Below, piece by piece: positions 37,681 to 51,272 of a DNA stretch of 64,000 nt (its first letter is position 1; each line of letters opens with the position of its first letter). A model generated the notes under the pieces. It saw only the letters and a list, made by a program, of their open reading frames with translations, was not told the DNA's origin and ran no database searches. The DNA comes from Spinacia oleracea (Eukaryota; Streptophyta; Magnoliopsida; Caryophyllales; Amaranthaceae): assembly GCF_020520425.1 (NCBI RefSeq), contig NC_079490.1, forward strand, positions 7,998,001-8,062,000, given 5' to 3'. Position numbers and translations under genes: made by a program.

Positions 37681-38339
37681 TTGAATGGCCAAATTTATGT
37701 ATTTGAGTAACAAATTTGTTCTTAATTTCTATTCTTTTGCTAATGAAATCATATATCTTTTCTAGTAATTAATTTATTTAGATCAAACATAAAACCATGA
37801 AATTAACAGAGAAAAGAATAGGAAAAAAATAATGTTGCGCTTTCTTTTAGCCAATCAAATGTGTTTTTTGTTTTCCTCTAAAATGTATTTCGATTTTATT
37901 ACTCAATATACAATTGCAATTTTTTTTATAAGTTGTAAGTAAAGTAGCACAAAAAATAAAGTTTTATACAAATAAAAAAATTACTCAAAAATGTAGTTCA
38001 ACAATTGTTGGTTAACCAATTTCATTCTAAGTTGCATATATAAAGAAATTCATATTATTCTCAAGTTGCATATATAAAGAAATTATAAATAAATTTGAAA
38101 TGATTTTGTTTTTTTAAAAAATCAAACTATATCCAACACTCCGGTCTTCGGGACATCTCACGACCCACTAACTAGTTTATATTTCAAATCAGGTTGAATA
38201 AGTTTGAGTTGGTTCAATTTCAAACCACATAGTTAGTAATTCTTACTACGTAATAATTTTCTCCATGTAATTTATGTATAGCTGTATACACAAATTTTCT
38301 AGTCTAAGTAAATAAGATATAAAATAACGTAACAAAGTA
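37681..38339. other. AT-rich intergenic region, nothing recognised
   Basis: No coding potential. A GTTGCATATATAAAGAAATT block occurs twice (about 38031 and 38066). Confidence 0.4.
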
Positions 38340-38864
38340 ACTTTATTGATATTCGAATGTTTGAGTACAATATCTGTATTTGACAGTTTACAAGAAGTAA
38401 ACTAAGTCCTCTGATTCTGTTCCGCAGCTGACGATGACACGTGTATGACGCCTGTATTCGAATGTAGGGTGAGAGTCGTCTGATGACACGTGTACCCGAT
38501 TTTGATGTGCTTGTTGACTACCTTTCAGAGAGAATTCCAGGAGAATTATATGAGCTTCTAAGAATAATGAATTCTTGATCTCTGCTACTGAAGCAGAAGA
38601 ATAATATTTATAGGATATGAAGACTCTTTTACTGGACTTGATAGGTTTGGGCTCGGGCCCATTTTGTGGCCTGATAGTTTTTGACCTGGTCCAGTTGATT
38701 TGTTTATTTTGGGCTAATAATACGAACTAGCCCAAATGCTTATGATCCAAATTGTATTTGGTTGATTCGGGTATTTAGTTTAGGTGGGCTTAAATAATTA
38801 AAAATGGCTTATAATAGATTTCGGTCAAAATTAATTAATTTAATTAAGTTGTAATACACTAACA
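38340..38864 (-). repeat. Possible solo copia-type LTR
   Basis: On the minus strand it begins TGTTAGTGTATTACAAC, has a TATA-like TCCTATAAATATTATTC in its middle, and continues to a CATTCGAATATCAATAAAG region with a polyadenylation-like AATAAA. This is the layout of a short copia LTR. The end with CA and a target duplication were not fixed. Confidence 0.35.
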
Positions 38865-39014
38865 AATTTTTAGTATCTACAATAGCATAATGTTAGAAAT
38901 TTGATCAATGATGTACTTCATTAGTCTATCAACAAAAGCCACATGCTTGTATATGAGAAATAACAAGTTCAAAGTCCTCTTCTATTTAAAATGTCATTTA
39001 CACCAAAATATACT

Positions 39015-39755
39015 GGGGGTGTTTGGTTAAGAGAGGTTTGAGAGAAAAAAGAGTTTTTTGAAGTGAATTAGAGGTTTGACCTTTAGAAAAAGCTAATTGG
39101 AAGTGTTTGGTTAGGAAATGTTTGGAAGAGTGTTTTGGGATGAAAAAACTAATTTTGAAAAAGCTCAATATAGGTGTCTTTTGCAATTAGAGGTTTGAGA
39201 AAGTGGATGAAAATGACTATTTTGTCCTACTATTGCCTATAATTACAGCCAATATCAACTTTGGTACCCTACAATTTTTTTTCCCTAAAACATTACTCAC
39301 ACTTCCTTTTTCATTTCACCCTATTTGCTAGACTCGTTTTTTGTTGTAATAAATTTTACATTAGTACTTCGAAGCAATTGAAAGCTATTGTAATCATGCT
39401 TGTAATATCATTAGTAATATTTCTCTATTTGCAAATAATATATTATTAAAAAATTTAAATTAAGAATAATTTTTTTAAAAAAATATTAAATTTATTTTGT
39501 TTAGTTAATGTTTACTAAAAAATAAAGAGAAAATAATTAACATAATAAACAATTTGTCTAATATTAATAAGAAACAAAGTATGTCAATGTCCTTAATGGT
39601 CATTTAACATATTAAACAACTAACAACTATCAGCTAATTTACCAAACACTTTTACACAAACAACTAATTCAACCAGCTAGTCAAACCAGCTAATACAAAC
39701 AACTAGTCAAACCATCTATAAACTAACAACTAATCGCTCCTTACCAAACAGGGGC
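39015..39755. mobile_element. Inverted-repeat element with GTGTTTGGTTAAGAG ends
   Basis: The left end GGGGGTGTTTGGTTAAGAG and the right end CTCCTTACCAAACAGGGGC are imperfect inverted repeats. Similar motifs recur in the subterminal parts (GAGGTTTGAG, AGTGTTTGGTTAGG; ACCAGCTAATACAAACAACTA). No transposase is seen, the target duplication is unclear, and the superfamily (hAT or PIF) is unresolved. Confidence 0.55.
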
Positions 39756-40161
39756 ATTACAAAATTCCGAATCCGATTAATTTTGCTATCGGGTCAACTT
39801 GTCAACTTTTAACCAATCGAGTAGCCAATATCTTGACTTCGAAGTAGCTAAATCAAAGGAGACCCTCAAATCAAATTCACATTTTCTGACATTTTTTTAT
39901 ACTAAAAATACACATTATTCCAATTATTATTATTCACCGGAAAAATCTAACTTTCCTTGACTTTTCTGCAAATTTACGGCACCTCCATTAATCTCTTTTA
40001 TCCCCCAAATCTCGACGACATTTGTAAATTCATCTCATTTTTCCAGAAAATTAAATTAAACCCTCTAAATTTCCCAATTAATCAATCAATTTTCTATAAA
40101 AAAACAAAAACCCCCCATTAGAAAAAACAAAATTACAACCCATAATTCATTATTTCTTCGC

Positions 40162-40170
40162 TATATTATA
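40162..40170 (+). promoter_or_regulatory. Candidate TATA box of the PMT26-like gene
   Basis: TATATTATA is followed by a CT-rich stretch and CTCTCTCTC, then the leader exon. The position suits a start site near 40195-40200, but this is inference from sequence only. Confidence 0.35.
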
Positions 40171-40308
40171 TCTCCCTTCTTTTGCTGTTTCAGTATTCAC
40201 ACACTCACTAGCAGCTTCCATCCTCTCTCTCTCAAATTGGAGAGAGAAAATCATAGCATGAATCCAATTTTATAGTAGTTCTTTTCCCCACCCAGATCCA
40301 ATCTTAAG

Positions 40309-40830
40309 GTACAACTCAATTTCCCTAGATCTTTTGTGTTTTTTTTATGTTTGCGTAATTGGGTTTTGTATTAGTTTATGATTTATTTTATTGCAAATAA
40401 TTGAAGATCTGGGGTTCTGTTGAAATTATTGCTCTTGGGTTATTCAATTGCTAGATTTTGATTTGCTGAATTTTGATGTTATTAATGTCATAATTGGGTG
40501 ATTTTGAGCGGATCTATGTAGTTTGCATAATTTGTGGAATTGAGTATGATTTTGAATGTTGCGTAGTACACAATTATTGTTAATTGATTGGTCTGATATA
40601 AAATGTACTTATAATATAAAATTTATGATTGATGCCTAAAATACATGCTCGAGATTTTAGTTCCTATTGTTTTTAGGGTGATGTTTGTATAGAATGATTC
40701 ATATGGAATGGGGTTTCTCTGATTTTGTGAAAGTAGTATGGTGCAATGAAGATAGTGTTGAAATTGAGGATAATCTTGTTAAAATAGTATGGTGCAATTT
40801 TCTTAAGTTGAGTTGTGATCACTGAAACAG
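40309..40830 (+). other. Intron in the 5' leader of the PMT26-like gene
   Basis: A donor AAG/GTACAAC at 40309 and an acceptor CTGAAACAG ending at 40830 enclose a T-rich 522-bp segment. The ATG is 39 bp into the next exon. Leader introns of this length are common in plant housekeeping genes. Confidence 0.6.
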
Positions 40831-40868
40831 GATTAGCAAGAATTTGACTTGAAAAAAACTCATAAGGG

Positions 40869-43800
40869 ATGGCGACGGGGAAGTATACGAGGATTGATGC
40901 GAAGAAATCATCCTCGAGCTACTGCTCCACAGTGACTGTGGTAGTTTTTGTAGCTCTTTGCTTAGTTGGGGTTTGGATGATGACTATGTCATCGTCGGAT
41001 ACACCATCAGCAAACATAGATGTGCCTCAAGAAAAGCAAAAGACTGAGTTGAAACCGGATACTGAGGTGAAACCGGAGACTGAGGTGAAACCGGATGTAG
41101 TTAAGGACAATAATGAGAGCACCACTCAGCAGTTTGAGGATAATCCTGGTGATTTGCCTGAGGATGCAACTAAAGGAGACAGTAATGATAAGTCATCTCA
41201 GGAAGAAGAGAAGGGAAATAACGAAAGCTCTAATGAGACGCAATCGGAGGAAAAGCAAGAGGAGAAGAAGAAGGAGGGCGAAGAAAGCAAATCGGATGAC
41301 ACTAATAAGAATGAGGCAAATGAAGAAGTGAAAGAAGAAAAGACGGAGTCCAAGAAAGAAGATGGATCTGAGGATACAAAGACGGAAGGTTCTGGTGAAA
41401 AGAAAGAGTCAGAAGAAGGCTCTGGCGAAAGTAAACCGGAATCTGATGAGAGTGATAAGAAGTCAGAGGAGAGTACTACTGAAACACAAGAGGAAAAGAA
41501 AGAAGAGAAGGTGGAGCAAAATTTAGAAAATGGATCTGATGATAGTAGCAAGAAGGAAGGTGGTGAAGCAAAAGAGCAGGGTTCCCAAGAGGTCTTTCCT
41601 TCTGCGGCTCAATCAGAGCTTCTTAACGAATCTTCCACCCAAAACGGCTCTTTCTCGACTCAGGCTGCCGAGTCAAAGAATGAAAAGGAAGCACAAAAAT
41701 CTTCAACCCAACAGGAAGAGTATTCATGGAAGCTCTGTAACACCACTGCTGGGCCAGATTATATTCCCTGCCTTGATAATTGGGATGCAATCCATCATCT
41801 GAGGACTACTAAGCATTATGAACATCGAGAAAGGCATTGCCCTACTGAGCCTCCTACTTGCCTCGTTCCTCTGCCTGAAGGGTACAGGCTACGGGTCGAG
41901 TGGCCTAAAAGCAGAGAAAAGGTAGATAACAAGTAGCCATCACTACGTTAGTTCAATTGTGTTATTTTCTTTTGCTAAAAATAGGTTTTTTTGATGTGTT
42001 TCTGCAGGTCTGGTATGCTAATGTTCCACACACGAAGTTGGTAAAAATTAAGGGGCACCAGAATTGGGTGAAAGTCAGCGGTGAGTACCTCACTTTCCCT
42101 GGTGGCGGAACCCAGTTTAAGCATGGAGCTCTTCACTACATTGAGTTCATTGAACAGGTGAGCTTCCATCTTGCTTTTAATCAATATGTTTTCTCTCTTT
42201 CATCTCAACATGGATGCTGTTACTCATTTTGATGCATCTAGTAGACTTCGTTATACAGGCTTGTATGTGATACTGCAACTTTCTGTAACATACGTTACTC
42301 TTGGGAGTGTCTTCAATATGTATGTGCATGTTACCTCAGATGTTTGTGAAAGCAAATTTAACTGCTTCAATCAGTAACATCTCAGATGTTTGTGAAAGAA
42401 AATTTAACTGCCCCAATCAGTAATTTATAGGAAAATTTGGAAGGAAAAATGGGCTGAACCGTTTAACTATGATAATACCTTTTCTCATTGTTATGTTGGC
42501 TATGTTGCTTATTGTGATATCTGTGATATCTCTGTAGATGTTACCCGATATTGCATGGGGGAAACGTTCACGTGTTGTGCTGGATGTTGGATGTGGAGTT
42601 GCCAGTTTTGGAGGTTTCCTCTTTGAGAAAGATGTATTGACCATGTCATTGGCTCCAAAAGACGAACACGAAGCTCAAGTGCAGTTTGCTCTTGAACGAG
42701 GAATTCCAGCCATTTCTGCTGTGATGGGAACACAAAGACTGCCCTTTCCTGGCATTGCGTTTGACATTGTCCATTGTGCTAGATGCAGGGTTCCATGGCA
42801 CGCAGAAGGTAGTTTTAACATATCTGTGGTGTTTGTGGTTTCAGTCAATTTTAAAGTTTGATTATATTCTCTGTACGTTAGCAATTCAGTTTAGTTAATT
42901 CAAGATCATGTGATGTAGGTGGAAAGCTTTTGCTAGAACTAAATCGGCTATTGCGTCCCGGAGGTTACTTTGTATGGTCTGCCACTCCAATTTATCAGAA
43001 GCTGGATGAAGATGTTGCTATTTGGAACGGTTAGTTCTAAATCAGTTTTGTTAGTTAGGGAATGATTTTCATAGTTAATCAACTTCATTAATTAATTGTT
43101 TGTTTCTCTTTAGTAAATAGTAAATGATTCTGTAATTTTATTTTAATGCCAATTTGTTTGTTTCTTATTTACAGCCATGTCTGAACTGACCGAAAAAATG
43201 TGCTGGAAACTCATTAAGAAGGAGAAAGATACAGTGAATTTGGTTGGTATAGCAATATATCAGAAACCATTTTCTAACGAGTGTTATGAACAGAGGTCAC
43301 AAAATGAACCCCCACTGTGTGAGCAATCTGATGATCGTAATGCTGCATGGTACTTTCTTATTTCTTGTCTCTTTTTTACTTCATATGAAGATTCTTATCG
43401 GGATTTGGGATGCCTTATTAGGGGTAGCAATGAAATAGCATTCAACCGATTGATTCTTTTTCTCATTGTCAGAGTGTGGAATTGGAGTTAATTGCTTCTT
43501 TATATTAGGTTTGTTGGTAGTCTTGTACCGCCTGTTAAAAAAGGTTTATTTGGTACCAAGAAATTGACACTAATTAGACATTAATATGACACAAACATCA
43601 TTTACAAACTTGTTTGACTTGTTTATTTCATGGTTTACAGGAATGTCCCCTTACAGTCATGCATGCACAAGGTACCAAAGGGTGAAACTGAACGTGGGGC
43701 TCAGTGGCCAGAGCAATGGCCGGCAAGACTACAGAAACAACCATACTGGTTAACTAGTTCCCAGGTTGGTGTTTATGGTAAGGCAGCACCTGAGGATTAC

Positions 43801-44764
43801 TCTGCAGATAATGAACACTGGAAACGTGTGGTTAGTCAGTCATACCTTAATGGCATGGGTATCAGCTGGTCTAATGTCAGAAATGTGATGGATATGAGAG
43901 CTGTTTACGGAGGGTAAGTCTTTTTTATTGTGTTTTTAATTTTAATTTCTTATCAATAGAAAAACAACGTATTGACACACAAAATTTCAAATGTTGTTGC
44001 ACGTTTAGGGAAATTCTACTCTTACACTCATTGTCATACAAGAACACGTGTTTTATGTTGAATTTGGTAAAATGTGGATAGTTATTACAAAATTTTCAAA
44101 AACCATGGTAGTTATATAATAATTCAATGGCTAAAATACTCGCTCTCCCATGTAATCACATAATCCAAAGTGTAATCCTGTTTCTCAATCTTGTTTTTAA
44201 CATGCTATTGATTGTTATCCACAGATTCGCTGCAGCTCTGAGAGACTTGCAAATCTGGGTTATGAATGTGGTGGCGGTAGATTCACCCGATACACTTCCC
44301 ATCATTTACGAACGTGGTCTCTTTGGGATTTACCACGATTGGTGCGAGTCATTCAACACTTACCCTCGATCTTATGACCTCCTCCATGCTGATCATCTCT
44401 TCTCCAAAATCAAAAAGAAGTATGTACTCATACTACGAGTAAAATTACTGATTTTCCCAAATTATTTGACCCACTGTGATTATTTATGATTTTATTCTAA
44501 CTCTAAATCACCTTTTTATGATCTGAACTCCATAGGTGCAACATGCCAGCCTTGGTTGCAGAGGTTGACAGGATCTTAAGACCTGACGGTAAGATCATCG
44601 TGCGTGATAATGTTGAGATCATAACTGAGTTGGAGGCGATGTTCAAATCCATGCATTGGGAGATCCGAATGACATATTCCAAGGACAAGGAAGGGTTGTT
44701 GTGTGCCCAGAAAACAATGTGGCGGCCTGATGAGGTGGAGACCCTCAAATATGCTCTCATTTAA
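40869..44764 (+). CDS. PMT26: Golgi PMT26-like S-adenosylmethionine-dependent methyltransferase
   Basis: Eight coding exons: 40869-41921, 42008-42157, 42538-42808, 42919-43029, 43175-43349, 43641-43913, 44225-44419, 44536-44764. All introns are GT-AG. The total of 2457 nt gives 818 aa with no phase error. The protein has a short cytosolic tail, one transmembrane span (about residues 20-39, [17 protein letters not shown]) and a long Glu/Lys/Ser-rich stem (about 45-280). The putative methyltransferase (DUF248) domain follows, with WPKSREKVW, the SAM-binding [14 protein letters not shown] (about 414-427), [17 protein letters not shown] and MDMRAVYGG. The family includes QUA2/TSD2 and is thought to methylate pectin in the Golgi; the exact substrate of the PMT24-27 clade is not established. 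The N-terminus (RYTRID-like, then [10 protein letters not shown]) and length favour PMT26 over PMT27. No defect is seen. Confidence 0.93.
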
Positions 44765-45389
44765 GCTCAATCTTTCGAGCCACACATTTAATTAGGTATT
44801 TTTTCAGTTCTTTAGTTCCTAAATAGCATTTTTTAGTAAAAACTGTAATTTTTTTGTCCCTCCCACCCCGCGCCTCCCAAGAAAAGAAAGTTCATGGCGT
44901 GTAGGTCTGACCCTTTGTGGGTTAATTGTAACATTAGTCTGTTGATGAGGATATATTTAATTTTCTGCAACCATATATAGCCACAAACTCTCGAGTAAAT
45001 GTCGATAATTTTGATTCTTTCTCATATTTTTGTTAAGCAATCTAAAGAATTGTGATACGTTTGTTTTTCATCTGTGCCTTTGCCTGTCTGCCTCTATGGC
45101 CTATTTATGCTGCAACACAATTTGTAATATGCCCCTTTTAAGTGTTGATAATAGATTTAGTGTCCATTTGAAATCCAAGTTTCGAGTTTGGAGGTGAATT
45201 CTTACACCTTTCGTTCTGATTCATGGCTTGTTGTTGCCTCGTTTCTGAATTCTTAACCCTTGTTTCTGAATTACAAATGGAGGGTTGCTGACGCTTCAGT
45301 CTGAAAGGTTATTAGCTAATGTATAATCGTTTTTGTTTGATCTTCGACCCCTGTTTCTTTCCTTCCTCGTGACTGTTATGGGTTTTATG
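44765..45389 (+). other. 3' UTR and downstream flank of the PMT26-like gene
   Basis: The 3' end is not marked by a clear AATAAA. The sequence to about 45000 is plausible UTR. No other gene is seen. Confidence 0.4.
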
Positions 45390-45680
45390 TAGACCTGATC
45401 AAATGGCGGGTCGGGCTAGGTCGAGGGATTAAAACCACCGGATAAGTCGGGCCGTGCCAAGATTCGGGGCAAAAAAAGTGCCCTCGAGCCTAAAATACCG
45501 GTTTTTTCAGGCCATTTTCGGCCTGCCCAAAATTATAACTAAAATGTGTAGTTTTATGTTGCCCAAACCTGTTAAAAAAATTCAAACTTTCGGGTCGGAC
45601 TGGAAACTGGCCGAAAAATCTGCCCAAACCAGCAAAAAATGTGCCGGGCTGGCAGGCTGGGTTCATGTTGATCAGGTTTA
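45390..45680. mobile_element. hAT-type MITE, 291 bp, with perfect 8-bp duplication
   Basis: The ends TAGACCTGATCAA and TTGATCAGGTTTA invert with one mismatch in 13. GTTTTATG lies on both sides (45382-45389 and 45681-45688). The interior is rich in GGGTCGGGC and GGCCTGCCC, composition like the larger TCGGGT-rich elements in this window. Confidence 0.85.
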
Positions 45681-45904
45681 GTTTTATGGTAGTGAATCCA
45701 ACATTTTCCCATATTTGACTACTACATAATAGGTTGTACGAACATTTTTTAAAGTTCAACGTTTTCTGTGCTTATATTCAGGCAGGGAGGACATCTCTGA
45801 TAAGCAAAAGCTTGAAATTGCAGTGTCTTTGTGTAATTCTGTGTGTGTATTACGGAGTACTCCGTATATACTTACCCGACATCTCTAAAGTATGTGCATC
45901 TTAT

Positions 45905-46260
45905 TACTAGCTACACTAAAGTTGGCTGTGGGCCGGGCTGAGCCCATGGCCTGTAGGCCTGAATGGTCCACCCACGCCCAACCCACTTTGCATCGGGTTG
46001 GTTCGTGTTGGGCCGAAAATTTCAACATAGGTTCCAGGCCCACGGGCCCTCAAACTGTGTCGGGCGTCGTGCTTAAGCCTAATTTTACTAAGTTAGAGTG
46101 TTTTGTCGTGTCGGGTCAGGCTGGGCCGTATCTTCTCGTGTTTTTTACAAGAAAAATGCGGCCTAGGCCTACGGCCCGGCCTAGCCCACGGCTTTGTGTT
46201 TGTGTCGGGCAGTGCTTTTTTCGTGCTCGTGGCGGACTGAGCTTTTTCATGTTAGACTAG
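45905..46260. repeat. GGGCCGGGC-rich degenerate tract
   Basis: Variants of GGCCGGGCTGAGCCC and GGCCTAGGCCTACGGCCC dominate. It resembles the interior of the hAT MITE at 45390-45680, but paired ends were not found. The open frame through it is a composition effect. Confidence 0.5.
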
Positions 46261-46801
46261 TTACAAATACTGAAATACGGAGTACACTAAAGACAATATT
46301 AGTACGGGTTAAAGAGGTCAAGTATTAAGGGACGGCCCGATAAGGAAAACAGGTCAAGTATTCCGGGACGGAGGGAGTAGTTCAAGCAATTTTATACATT
46401 GTTTAACTCATGATGATTTTGGAAATCTCAAATTTGATTCCCTTGTAAATTATAGCCGCCATTTTGTTATGAACGTTTAATTTACATTGGTAGTACGGTA
46501 CATATGATCTCGAAACACTTGCAAAATATATGGTGCTTCAATTTAAAATGCTATATGAATACTCTATATATGAGTACAAATGTACAATTAGTACATTGTT
46601 TGTCCAAATTAAATTGGTATTTGAATTAATTTCTTTGTGAAAAGTAACATGTTCAAGTATTTAACTATGCTTTTGGAGCACAAAGGTGTTTGAAAACCCG
46701 ACAATAACTTGCACCGGTCATTTCATCGCGGTATATAGAATGCAAGATCCTCTGTTAGATTACTAATATTTGTATTCTTCTCCACAAACATGCAAAAAAT
46801 A

Positions 46802-47060
46802 CTTCCCCCGTCTTTTAATATTCGCAACGTTTGTTAGTTTCACGCATGCCAATGCACAACTTTGATCATTTATATCTTAAATTCTCTTTATGCAAAAATT
46901 ATAAAAAGTTGATATTTTGAAAATACACATTGAGACGAATCTAACAAGATCCCACATGACTATGTTTTATCTTATATAAAAAACACTACGAATAGTCAAA
47001 GTAGATTATATGAATGGTGGCAAAAGTCCAAACGTTGCGAGTATTAAAAGACGGAGGAAG
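46802..47060. mobile_element. Stowaway MITE (variant with ACGTTGCGAGTATTAAAAG end)
   Basis: The left end CTTCCCCCGTCTTTTAATA and the right end TATTAAAAGACGGAGGAAG are inverted, with TA on each side (46800-46801 and 47061-47062). It matches partial copies at 53890-53963 and 54020-54200. Confidence 0.8.
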
Positions 47061-47062
47061 TA

Positions 47063-49149
47063 TAAATTAATAGTTAGTATTTTGTACCATCCCGTCTAGT
47101 ACTTTGTATAACGTATATTTAGTTAGCAAAAATATTTTATATGCTTTATTAATTATATTAAGTAACTCGTTAAATAAGTACAACATGCCAATCACGAGTA
47201 ATAATTTCATGTACTCCGTAACAAATACAATAGTGAATACACGTAACAAGAAATTACAGTATTCAAAAATAATACTTTGTACTTCGTAATATTGACTATG
47301 ATCCAACTAGTATGTGACTTGGGCGACGATTCGGGTGTCTGCTTTAAATATATTATTTAGCTTGATAAACATGTTCGATATATTACAATATTTAGCAAGC
47401 TAGGAAAAATATTAATTTCTTAAAACCACAAAATATTTATTAGTTCTATATTGTCTTACTTCGTGTCAAATTAACACTTTATATTGAAAAAACATATATC
47501 TAGTATTAGTATATGGTTTGAAATATTGAAAAATGCTTCAAAATATCAGAAATATTAGTAAATGATTTTAATTTTTAGAAATTACTAATATCAATTTATA
47601 AATAAGTTGAATTGTCGTAAGCAAATCAAGTTAACTAATTTCTATGTGTTTTACTACTCCATAAAATATCTAATGTAATTTGTTGTTTGTTTAGTTGCAG
47701 GAGCATTTCGTAAATGATTCCATATAAAATTATAACTTAATGCTCCGTAAATAGTTTCATGTAATTGTTTATTTTAATTTGTATTGTACCTAGTAAATGA
47801 TTATATATAATTTGTTTGTTGTGCGGGGAAAATGCAAGAGAGTGCATCTAGAAGATATATTTGAATAATCTTTCCCACTTTTAAAAAAAACATTGTAGGA
47901 AAAAAGAAAGATAATAAAGTATTGACAAATCGTTGTAATAAAACCAATTAACCTCGTGACTTCATTGTGTAAGAGGGGTCAAGAGAGCAGAAGACAACAG
48001 AGAACAGAGAAGTAGATGGTAAGGTACACAAGACGGTGAAAGCTCCAAGGCAAAACAATCATGAATGTAGTGTCCTGGCCAGTAAATTAGTAGTATAAAT
48101 AGACTAGGAGGGAAAAGAGTGAAGGCAAACATTTTATAGTGATTTGATAGATTAGTTATCTAAAGTCACTTGTGTGGAGAACTGTGAAGACAAACCACGA
48201 CTTTTTGTAGCCGTTTTGGTTTTGTGTGAAATCAACTTTATTGTCTTTGTGTACATGTAACAGAAACAAGAAGAACTTGTTATATGTCCCTTGTCATTTG
48301 AATTTTTAAATTTTAATAGATAAGTTGTACGAGTATTTACTAATTGTTGCTCAGGTATTATAAATTAATTGTCCACTTTATCTAAAATCCACACACTAAA
48401 GAATTTTCAAATTTGAATGTTGCAACTGTTATTATATTTATCAAATCTATTAAAGTTGGATTTAACTGACAACTAAAGATTATTGGACTTAGATTTCCAA
48501 CTTTTCTATAGCTATATTTTATATTTTCTTATTTGTAAGGGCGCATGGAAGATGCAACATTCACTTCCTACAATCCTACTATAGTCAAATGTAATTTGAT
48601 CCTTTGTTTACGAGAGATGATAATCAAACAGAGGGTGTAACCAAGAAGTGTTGAAAGCCAGCTGAGCACAGGAATAAGTATTATAATGAATTTTATGCCC
48701 GACGTTCATAGTAATAATATGATGCACTACTACTGTCAAGTGTAATTTGGGCAACATATTTGAGATGAATGCGTTCTATGTAAATTTTTAATTACGAAAT
48801 TATTATTTTTGTCTAAAATTCTATGATTGATTGTTATAAATATTAATTATATATGGACTGATACAAATATTTATTCTTTATAATTTAACGACTTAACGTT
48901 ATCACTTTATAGTTTTCTCATTTTAAAGTTGAGATATCTCTTTCGTTTCTTAATAATTTTAAGTGATTCAAAACTCATTCTTCTCATTTATGTGTAAAGA
49001 TTTCATAAAGATATTGCTTTTAAATTTTTGTAAAAGGTAAAACGAATTAAATAATATTTGTAAAATTTTAAAATATTTGTGAATTATTAAACAAATTATT
49101 TTGAAATATCATTCTCAATGAAATCCCTATAGAAAAAGGAAAGTAATGA
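47063..49149. other. AT-rich intergenic region, nothing recognised
   Basis: About 2 kb without a supported gene. A purine-rich, gene-leader-like stretch at 47970-48270 has no associated reading frame that I can defend. Confidence 0.4.
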
Positions 49150-50570
49150 ACTTTTTTTTTTATGCAATTGAGGCTAAGCCAAATAAGAAAATAAAATAAA
49201 ATAAAAGAAGCTACAAATTAAAACATAAAGTTATAAATTAATGAGGAACCAAACACGGAAAAGCCACGCCTCGAGCATCCTCTTCAAGTATCCTATAGAG
49301 CTCTAGGGGAGCTTCTTCTAGGATGTCTATGCCACCACCTTGGTCCACTCCTCGATTAGCCAACCATTCCGCAGCTCGGTTTCCATCTCAGAAGATATGG
49401 ACCACCTTCACAACCAAATCATCCTTATTGGTACAACCACCTCAGCTACTCGCACCAGCCCGAATAGCTTGCACACAAGTTAGATTATCTAGTTGGACTA
49501 CCAGCTGGCCAATTTGGAGATTATGTGTTAGCTCAAGGCCTCTGATGAGGGCTATAACCCTGCGGGGAAAGCACTGCACTTGCCAAAGTTTGCTGACAGC
49601 GCTGAAATGAAAGAACTGTTGTTGTTCCTTATGATCGCACCACCTCCAGCCTCACCTGGAGCCCCATGTGCTGCCCCATCGGTGTTCAAGGCATACCATC
49701 CAGGTTGTGGTGTCTCCCAAGCTATTAGTCTCTCCTCCTTTCGGTTGCTAGTTCCATCAGGGTTGTCCATGTCATCATGGGTACTACGCCAAATTTCCTC
49801 AAATCAGACTTTAAGAAATGCAGCCACATTAACAGGAACCTCATTACCTCGCCCAAACACAAACATGTTGCGCCATCGCCATAGCCACCAAAGGGTGATA
49901 GAGAAGTAAGTGGGTCAGGCTTCTGATTCATCTTGTTCAAGATTATGGCATAACCAGTTCTTCAGATCATCTTGGAAGAATTGGGAAGTGTGAGCTGGAC
50001 CACCTGCCCTGCGCCAAACACTTCTTGTTGCTAGGCAGTCACGCAAGATATGAAGTGTTGATTCTTCTTGTACTCCACATATGTAACATTTTGATTCATC
50101 GGTCAAACGACGCTTGTACCTATTCACATTACCCATGAGGCGATCATGGCACGCTAGCCACAAGAAAGCACAGACCCTCTGCTGCACAGGTGCTCGCCAT
50201 ATCGTGTTCCAGATTGCATCCTCAAACTCGGTGGTGTCCTTCCTCAAAATGCAAATGGCAGATCGTATTGAAAACTTACCCTTTGGTACATCATCCCAAT
50301 AGATCAAGTCTTCAACATCAGGGTCTTCCATTACTTCATGTGCTTGGATTAGTTTAAGGGAATCTTCATCAAGATAAGGTGCAAAGGTCTCCCATTTCCA
50401 CCCCAATCTTTGCTCCCAGATTTCCTCCACCGTTGCCCCGACTAACTTGGCAGGAAGTGTGTTGGTTACATGGTTAATGAGAGGGGTCTTGGATACCCAT
50501 TTATGGTCTCAAAGAAAGTCTTGAAACCACAACCAACATCTACTCGTACACCTTCACATAAGAGTTTGAC
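49150..50570 (-). mobile_element. 5'-truncated LINE (non-LTR retrotransposon), 3' end
   Basis: The minus strand carries the C-terminal part of a plant L1-type second ORF. A zf-RVT-like region (IWNTIWRAPVQQRVCAFLWL, then CYICGVQEESTLHILRDC, 49915-50430) is followed by an RNase H-like domain (GWYALNTDGAAHGAPGEAGG, 49552-49770, extending to about 49330 in another frame). A poly-A tail is seen as the T-run at 49151-49162. Frameshifts occur near 49730-49930 and 50510, and the reverse transcriptase core is missing, so it is dead. Target duplications were not found. Confidence 0.85.
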
Positions 50571-50736
50571 GCTTTCAGAAATTCCATTCCAATCACTTTA
50601 AGCGATTAAGAAACAAAATAAATATCTTAATTTTAAAATGAGAAAACTGTAAAGCAAATGTTGTAACTATAAAAACAAAAGGAAGACGGCCGGGTTTATG
50701 CATATAGCATTAATTTGTACTTGATTAATGATGTAT

Positions 50737-50810
50737 TGGTCTAGTGATTATGAATTTATGACTGATGGGTTGTGTACAATAGATCACAAGTTCGAATCTA
50801 TTCTTCCTTT
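50737..50810 (+). repeat. tRNA-like sequence with A and B boxes, possible SINE start
   Basis: TTGGTCTAGTGATTATG resembles an A box and ACAAGTTCGAATC a B box, about 60 bp apart. It does not fold into a credible tRNA by eye (no acceptor pairing). Body and tail of a SINE are not delimited. Confidence 0.3.
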
Positions 50811-51010
50811 ATTTTTATTTTGAATGGCCTTTTGGCTAATTCTTAAAATAAAAAAATCATTATACTTGACATTTTCAAAAGTTTTTAAAAAAACACTTGT
50901 GTTTATTTTTTTCATGAACTTGAATACTATATTTAACCTATCAACATTTAAAATTCAATTATTACTCACGAAACTAAATAAAATAAAATTAGGACTACTT
51001 ATACTCAGTA

Positions 51011-51270
51011 CTCCATCTGTCCCTTAATACTCGCATCGTTTTGACTTTTTGCACTATTTACATAATTCACTTTCACCCTATTTTATTTATAGTATATGAA
51101 AATAAATGTTAGTATATAATATATTATTGGCTTCATCTTAATATATATTTTCAAAATATTAACATTTCATAAGTTTTTATATTATGTAGTTAAAAATATT
51201 GATGGTTAAAGTTGGTGTATTGGCATGCGTGTCCAGCCAAAACGGTACGAGTATTAAGGGACGGAGGGAG
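51011..51270. mobile_element. Stowaway MITE, 260 bp
   Basis: The left end CTCCATCTGTCCCTTAATA and the right end TATTAAGGGACGGAGGGAG are inverted, with TA on each side (51009-51010 and 51271-51272). Same family as 61202-61470 and 63169-63430. Confidence 0.85.
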
Positions 51271-51272
51271 TA

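Noticed and set aside
41198..41551. Antisense Ser/Phe-rich frame opposite the PMT stem
   Set aside because: Shadow of the Glu/Lys-rich coding exon on the other strand.
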